Shown here in pieces: positions 13,893-18,441 of a DNA stretch of 18,441 nucleotides (its first letter is position 1; each line of letters opens with the position of its first letter). The notes below the pieces were generated by a model, which worked only from the letters and a program-made list of their open reading frames with translations, made no database searches and was not told where the DNA came from. This DNA is from JBBDWJ01 sp040902925 (lineage in GTDB: Bacteria; Acidobacteriota; Terriglobia; Bryobacterales; UBA6623): positions 1-18,441 of the forward strand of contig JBBDWJ010000233.1 in the NCBI GenBank assembly GCA_040902925.1, given 5' to 3'. Position numbers and translations under genes: made by a program.

Positions 13893-15581
13893 CTAACCCA
13901 GCGCGCCGCGCTTGGCTTGATCGATGATGTACTCGGAGGTTTGCAGGCTTAGCGCCATCATCGTGAGCGTCGGATTCTGGCAGGCCGAGGACACAAACGC
14001 CGCGCCGTCGGTGACAAAGATGTTTTTGATGTCGTGGGACTGCCGCCACTTGTTGACCACGGACTTGCGCGGATCGTTGCCCATTCGCGCGGTGCCGACT
14101 TCGTGCGTCGCGCCGCCGGGCCAGCGGGGCTCCTTCTGCTTGGAGACGCTTTCGGCGCCGGCGGCACGCAGCATCTGTTCGGCCTCGTCGAGCATGTGGC
14201 GATAAAGCTTGAGCTCGTTGTCGCTCCAGGTGGCGTGCATCCGCAGTGCCGGGATGCCCCAGGCGTCTTTGACTTCCGGGTCGAGCTCGACAAAATTGTC
14301 GTAGCGCGGCAGGCACTCGGCGAAGGCGGTGATGCTGAAACGCCACAAATTTTCTCGGGCGCGGACGGCTTCCTTGAACTGCTTGCCGAAGCCCGGCAGG
14401 CGTGCTATCGAAGACGGCGAACAGTAACTCGAGCTGTGCGCCCCTTGCATGCCGTATCCGCGAAGGATGCCTTCGGTGTGTGGGCGGCCAAGATTGAGCC
14501 CGCGCGGAATGTAGACGCCGACCGGACGCCGCGGCGGGCCTTCCCATTTGTGCGCCTCGCGCACCGGCAGGGCGCCGGAAGCCGCGCCGGCGATGTGGTC
14601 CATCAGGTAATGCCCCAGCGCTCCACTCGAATTGCAGAACCCCGCGCCCGAGTTCAACAGCAGGCGAGTCGATTCGAGCGTCGACGCGCAGACCACGACG
14701 ATCTTCCCCCGCGCTTCTCGCGGCGCGCGGCTCTGGCGATCGAGATAGGCCACGCCGTTGGCTAGCCCCGTGTTTTGGTCGACGGTGATATGCGAGGCGA
14801 CGGAGTCGGTCTGGATGGTGCAGTTGCCGGTTTTCTGGGCATCGACGAGCGTAGTCCACAGGCTGGAAAAGTAGGAATGCGTGATGCAGCCGTGCTCGCA
14901 GGGGCCGCAATAGTGGCAGGGCGCGCGGCCGTTGAGCTCACGCGTGAGAATTGCCGTGCGGCCGATAGTGACGCGGCGGCTCAGTTTCGCTTCGACGCGG
15001 CTTTTGAAATGCCGCTCGCCGCAATTCATCGCCATCGGCGGCTGCATGATGCCGTCGGGTAATTCCGGCAGGCCTTCCGGCTGCCCGCTGACTCCGACAT
15101 AGCGCTCGACCCGTTCGTAGTAGGGAACGATTTCGTCATACGTCAACGGCCAGTCTTCCCCGTACCCGTCGTGGCTGGCGGGCTTGAAATCGAGATCGCT
15201 GAATCGATAGCTCAACCGCCCCCAGGTGAGCGTCCGTCCGCCGAGAATGCGGCAGCGGGTCCACTGGAACGGCTTGCCTTCGGGATGCGTGTAGGGATTG
15301 AGAATATCGTCAACGAACCATTTGTAGTTCGATTCGCGGCAGGCATACTTCATGCTCTGGATCGGGCGGTTGCGCGCGATCTCGGGCGATTGGCCGCGGT
15401 ATTTTAGGTCGTAGGACTCGATATGCTCGGTGAAATCAGCTTCGCTGATTTTTGGACCGGCTTCGAGCACTAAGGTGCGCATGCCGGCTTCGCTCAAGAC
15501 TTTCGCGACCCATCCGCCTGTCGCGCCTGAGCCGACGACGATCGCATCGTAGATGCCGTTGTTGCGGGCGATGACTTGCAC
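13893..15581 (-). CDS. GMC-family FAD oxidoreductase (gluconate/glucose dehydrogenase-like)
   Basis: From GTG 15581 the protein is 562 aa. An N-terminal FAD-binding Rossmann motif (IVVGSGATGG; G17, G19, G22) is followed by the GMC flavin loop (RCRILGGRTLTWGRLSYRF). A cysteine cluster, CHYCGPCEHGC, lies around residues 222-232. The C-terminal catalytic region has THEVGTARMGNDP and VTDGAAFVSSACQNPTLT, with the family's catalytic histidine and asparagine. The cysteine cluster recalls the iron-sulfur site of the FAD subunit of bacterial glucose and gluconate dehydrogenases, which pass electrons to a cytochrome and are matured with a small Tat subunit. No such subunit or cytochrome gene is visible here. 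The frame is open far upstream (to 16385), but that part lies antisense to the PhoX gene. The GTG has no Shine-Dalgarno; a GATAAT (15593-15588) six bases before it could drive a leaderless message. It is probably an alcohol or sugar dehydrogenase. Confidence 0.88.
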   Translation of the reverse strand: MQVIARNNGIYDAIVVGSGATGGWVAKVLSEAGMRTLVLEAGPKISEADFTEHIESYDLKYRGQSPEIARNRPIQSMKYACRESNYKWFVDDILNPYTHPEGKPFQWTRCRILGGRTLTWGRLSYRFSDLDFKPASHDGYGEDWPLTYDEIVPYYERVERYVGVSGQPEGLPELPDGIMQPPMAMNCGERHFKSRVEAKLSRRVTIGRTAILTRELNGRAPCHYCGPCEHGCITHSYFSSLWTTLVDAQKTGNCTIQTDSVASHITVDQNTGLANGVAYLDRQSRAPREARGKIVVVCASTLESTRLLLNSGAGFCNSSGALGHYLMDHIAGAASGALPVREAHKWEGPPRRPVGVYIPRGLNLGRPHTEGILRGYGMQGAHSSSYCSPSSIARLPGFGKQFKEAVRARENLWRFSITAFAECLPRYDNFVELDPEVKDAWGIPALRMHATWSDNELKLYRHMLDEAEQMLRAAGAESVSKQKEPRWPGGATHEVGTARMGNDPRKSVVNKWRQSHDIKNIFVTDGAAFVSSACQNPTLTMMALSLQTSEYIIDQAKRGALG

Positions 15582-15740
15582 GCAAGCATTATCGCACCGC
15601 CGGCCTGTGCTATTAGCGCGCCGGAATCGGCTGAGCGGCCCGATCCCATCCACTGGCCAGCGGCGACAACTACCTATTTGCGAGGAGGCCGGATTCCGCG
15701 CCAAAAGTCCGCAGTCATCCTGCTGTGATGAATGTGCATA

Positions 15741-15746
15741 TATAAT
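15741..15746 (+). promoter_or_regulatory. Candidate -10 element of the PhoX-family gene
   Basis: A consensus TATAAT stands 18 bp before the ATG at 15765, with the Shine-Dalgarno CGGAGG (15753-15758) in between. No good -35 hexamer is seen. The transcription start would fall near 15753, leaving a very short leader. A weak dyad TCATC-n7-GATGA (15715-15731) overlaps the -35 zone. Confidence 0.45.
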
Positions 15747-15764
15747 TGTCTGCGGAGGCCATCC

Positions 15765-17144
15765 ATGAACATCACCCGACGGGAGCTTTGCGCGCGGTTG
15801 GGCGCGATCACCGCCGGATTCGCGGGCCTGAGCCAGGGGCTTGCAGCCGACAGCGACAAAACCGGCACCGCCATGGCGGCCGGCTATGGGGAGTTGATAC
15901 CCGACCCCGAGGGTATTCTCGATCTGCCCAAGGGCTTTCGCTACCAGGTGTTTTCGAAGACCGGCGAAACGATGGATGACGGCTTGCTCGTTCCGCCGTC
16001 CCACGACGGCATGGCGGCGTTTCCGAGCCCCGGCGGCAAGACCATTCTGGTGCGCAATCACGAAGTGAGCGTTAACGAAGAGGCGGTTGGCGCGTTTGGC
16101 GAACAGAACGAGCTGGCGAAAGAGTTTCCGTGGGACCGCTTCTATGATCCGGGCACGGCGAGGCATGCCGCACTCGGCGGCACCACTACGCTGGTCTACG
16201 ATACGCGGAAGCAACGGTTGGAGCAGCATTCGCTCAGCCTGACGGGCACGGTGCGCAACTGCGCCGGCGGACCGACGCCGTGGATGAGCTGGATTACCTG
16301 CGAAGAGTCGGTGCTGCGCGCTATGGATCCGTTGAGCCGCGATCACGGTTATAACTTTGAGGTGCCGGCGACGGCGAAGATGCAAGTGTTCGATCCCGTC
16401 CCGCTAAAGGCCATGGGGCGGTTCAATCACGAAGCTATCGCCGTGCACGCGCGCTCGGGAATTGTATATGAAACGGAAGACCGGGGCGACGGGCTGATTT
16501 ACCGTTTCATCCCCAACGAGCGCGGGCGGCTGGCGCGCGGCGGACGTCTTCAGGCGCTGGCGCTGATCGACAAGAAAAGCGCCGATACGCGCAACTGGGA
16601 AGTGACCGAGATCGAACCGGGCCGCAAGTGGCCGGCCCGCTGGATCGATATCGACAACGTCGAGTCGCCCGAAGACGATCTACGGGTGCAAGGTTTCGAC
16701 CGCGGCGCGGCGCTGTTCGCGCGCGGTGAAGGCATCTGGGCAAACGGCGACGAGATTTACTTCGCCTGCACGAGCGGCGGCAGCGCGCGTGGCGGACAGA
16801 TCTGGCGGTATGTGGCGAGCGCTCACGAAGGAACGGCGGAAGAGAGCCGCGAGCCAGCCACGCTCGATCTGTTTCTCGAACCCAATGATACTAACCTGCT
16901 CGAATACGCGGACAATCTCACTATCGCGCCGTGGGGAGACCTGGTCATCTGCGAAGACGGCTCGGGCATCGATCATATTCTCGGCGTCACGCTCGACGGC
17001 GAGATCTACAAGCTTGGCCGCAATGCGATGAATGAAGGCGAGTTTGCCGGCGCGGTTTTTTCGCCCGACGGCAGCACGTTGTTTGCGAACATTCAGAGTC
17101 CCGGACTGACGATTGCCATTACCGGCCCTTGGCGCCGCGGTTGA
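15765..17144 (+). CDS. Tat-exported PhoX-family (DUF839) protein
   Basis: The protein is 459 aa from ATG 15765, chosen for the strong CGGAGG six bases upstream and for a Tat-like N-terminus (NITRRELCARLGAITAGFAGL). The body matches the PhoX/DUF839 beta-propeller family: FRYQVFSKTGETMDDGLLVPPSHDGMAAF, ILVRNHEVS, GTTTLVYD, TPWMSWITCEESV, FNHEAIAVH..GIVYETEDRGDGLIYRFIP, EGIWANGDEIYFACTSGG and ADNLTIAPWGDLVICEDG. PhoX proteins are periplasmic Ca/Fe-dependent alkaline phosphatases; the acidic, cysteine and asparagine residues in WITCEES, YETEDR and CEDG match known ligand motifs. Many DUF839 members have not been assayed, so phosphatase activity is inferred. It is read divergently from the GMC gene across about 180 bp. 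No Pho box was recognised. Confidence 0.9.
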   Translation: MNITRRELCARLGAITAGFAGLSQGLAADSDKTGTAMAAGYGELIPDPEGILDLPKGFRYQVFSKTGETMDDGLLVPPSHDGMAAFPSPGGKTILVRNHEVSVNEEAVGAFGEQNELAKEFPWDRFYDPGTARHAALGGTTTLVYDTRKQRLEQHSLSLTGTVRNCAGGPTPWMSWITCEESVLRAMDPLSRDHGYNFEVPATAKMQVFDPVPLKAMGRFNHEAIAVHARSGIVYETEDRGDGLIYRFIPNERGRLARGGRLQALALIDKKSADTRNWEVTEIEPGRKWPARWIDIDNVESPEDDLRVQGFDRGAALFARGEGIWANGDEIYFACTSGGSARGGQIWRYVASAHEGTAEESREPATLDLFLEPNDTNLLEYADNLTIAPWGDLVICEDGSGIDHILGVTLDGEIYKLGRNAMNEGEFAGAVFSPDGSTLFANIQSPGLTIAITGPWRRG

Positions 17145-17304
17145 GCCGCCGCGTGCCTCATTTGGTCATCAACAACGAAGGCCTTGGCAGCTCCCGCCCG
17201 CGTGACAATATCTCAAGGGCGAGGGATTGCTTCAACCGGGAATCCGCGTTTCCCTACCGGAATTAGAACTCGACAGTTGCACAAACGTTCAGGAAGTTTC
17301 ATTC

Positions 17305-18441
17305 ATGAGAATTACCGAAGTCCGGGATGAATCTGTCTCGATTCGATCCGAAATCCGCAACGCGTTCATTGATTTCTCGGAGATGACGGCTTCGGCTGTC
17401 GCCATCCACACCGATGTGGTGCGCGGCGGCAAGCCCGTGGTTGGCTACGGCTTTCATTCCAACGGCCGCTACTCCCAAAGCGGCATCATCCGCGACCGGC
17501 TGGCGCCGCGCCTGTTGCGCGCTCCCGCCGAAGCCTTGCTTGCGGACGATCAAAGCAACTTCGATCCTACCAAGGCGTGGCGCGTCATGATGGCCAACGA
17601 AAAACCTGGCGGGCACGGCGAACGGTCGGTCGCTGTCGGCACGATCGACATGGCGATGTGGGATCTCGCCGCGAAGATCGAAGGCAAGCCGCTGTATCGC
17701 CTCCTGGCAGACCGCTATCGCGGCGGGCATGCCGACGCCGATGTCTATGTTTACGCCGCGGGCGGCTATTACTACCCCGGTAAAGACAACGCCAAGCTGC
17801 AGGACGAATTCCGCCGTTATCTCGACATGGGCTACACCGACGTCAAGATGAAAATCGGCGGCGCGCCGCTCGCTGAAGACCTGCGTCGCATCGAAGCCGC
17901 GCTCGAAGTCGCCGGAAAGGGCGAGTCGCTTGCGGTCGATGCCAATGGCCGGTTTGACGCGTCCACGGCCCACGAATATTCGAAAGCGCTCGCCTCTTAT
18001 GGCCTGAAATGGTATGAGGAGCCGGGCGAGCCGCTCGATTACGATTTGCTTGCCGCGGTTGCCCGCGAATCGGCGACGCCCATCGCCACGGGGGAGAATC
18101 TGTTCTCGCTGCCGGACTCGTTGAACCTCATCCGCTACGGCGGTCTCAACGCCGAGCGTGATTTTTTGCAGATAGACCCGGCGTTGAGCTACGGGCTTAC
18201 TGAGTATCTGCGGATTCTCGAGATGCTGGAGAACAACGGCTGGTCGGCCCGCCGGTGCATCCCGCATGGGGGCCACCAATTCTCGCTGCACATCGCCGCC
18301 GGGCTCGGCCTCGGTGGGAATGAATCCTACCCCGGCGTCTTTGAGCCGTTCGGCGGTTTTGCGGACGGCGTGCCGGTAGAAAACAGCCGCGTCAAAGTGC
18401 CCGACGCGCCCGGAATCGGGATTGAACTCAAGGCGAATCTG
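17305..18441 (+). CDS. tarD: D(-)-tartrate dehydratase, enolase superfamily (runs off right edge)
   Basis: The open frame from ATG 17305 encodes 379 residues with no stop before the window ends; relatives are about 389 aa, so only the last few residues are missing. The enzyme would dehydrate D-tartrate to oxaloacetate in the cytoplasm using Mg2+. Enolase-superfamily features are in place: K181 and K183 in KMKIGG, D212 in VDANGRFD, E238/E239 in WYEEPG, E264 in ATGENLFS and H321 in IPHGGHQFSLHIAAGLGLGGNESYP. These residues, and stretches such as NEKPGGHGERSVAVGTIDMAMWD and YAAGGYYYPGK, correspond closely to the characterised Bradyrhizobium D-tartrate dehydratase as I remember it (K184, D213, E239, E265, H322). 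An AGGAAG lies about 8-10 bp upstream of the ATG. No tartrate transporter is visible. A large antisense frame over this gene is a shadow. Confidence 0.9.
   Translation, partial: MRITEVRDESVSIRSEIRNAFIDFSEMTASAVAIHTDVVRGGKPVVGYGFHSNGRYSQSGIIRDRLAPRLLRAPAEALLADDQSNFDPTKAWRVMMANEKPGGHGERSVAVGTIDMAMWDLAAKIEGKPLYRLLADRYRGGHADADVYVYAAGGYYYPGKDNAKLQDEFRRYLDMGYTDVKMKIGGAPLAEDLRRIEAALEVAGKGESLAVDANGRFDASTAHEYSKALASYGLKWYEEPGEPLDYDLLAAVARESATPIATGENLFSLPDSLNLIRYGGLNAERDFLQIDPALSYGLTEYLRILEMLENNGWSARRCIPHGGHQFSLHIAAGLGLGGNESYPGVFEPFGGFADGVPVENSRVKVPDAPGIGIELKANL

Noticed and set aside
13893..16385. An 830-codon reading of the GMC gene with a long N-terminal extension
   Set aside because: The extension is antisense to the well-supported PhoX-family gene and lacks protein-like motifs; the Rossmann motif begins a few residues after GTG 15581.
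17299..18291. A 330-codon minus-strand frame
   Set aside because: It mirrors the tartrate dehydratase gene and has no motif; long antisense frames are expected at this GC content.

Overview
The window is GC-rich, densely coding bacterial DNA that reads as Acidobacteriota, most likely of the Solibacter/Bryobacter type (Terriglobia, Bryobacterales). Three gene families point there: a secreted protein with the TIGR03437 'Solibacter' domain, a PadR regulator of the acidobacterial type, and a roughly 1,100-residue TonB-dependent receptor with an N-terminal carboxypeptidase-regulatory-like domain. Several other products carry Sec or Tat signals. The assignment rests on family recognition only; there is no rRNA in the window.

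Left part (1-4196, mostly minus strand). A padR gene is translationally coupled (ATGA overlap) to a BatD-like gene, which is split by one in-frame amber codon. A perfect 8+8 bp palindrome sits on the padR start codon, and a small two-helix membrane protein is read divergently from it. Next come a DinB-family protein with an in-frame 15-bp minisatellite and a standalone coiled-coil plus beta-helix protein resembling a phage or type VI spike tip. About 445 bp with no convincing gene follows.

Middle part (4642-13660, plus strand). A TIGR03437 protein stands alone. It is followed by about 800 bp of non-coding sequence containing a large, nearly perfect inverted repeat. Then come four co-directional genes: a secreted PHM/Nod19-like copper protein with altered first-site ligands, the TonB-dependent receptor (72 bp later), a Tat-exported sulfite-oxidase-type molybdoenzyme (10 bp later) and a secreted TPR protein (TGATG overlap). 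The last three look like one transcription unit. I infer a periplasmic/outer-membrane redox and uptake module whose substrate cannot be read from the sequence.

Right part (13661-18441). A convergent intergenic region carries two copies of a short palindrome, an A-rich repeat tract and a hairpin. Beyond it lie a minus-strand GMC oxidoreductase and a divergent Tat-exported PhoX-family protein. The last gene, running off the right edge, is a nearly complete enolase-superfamily enzyme whose active-site residues match D(-)-tartrate dehydratase, each one position earlier than the numbering I recall for the Bradyrhizobium enzyme.

No tRNA, rRNA, CRISPR array, transposase or integrase is visible.
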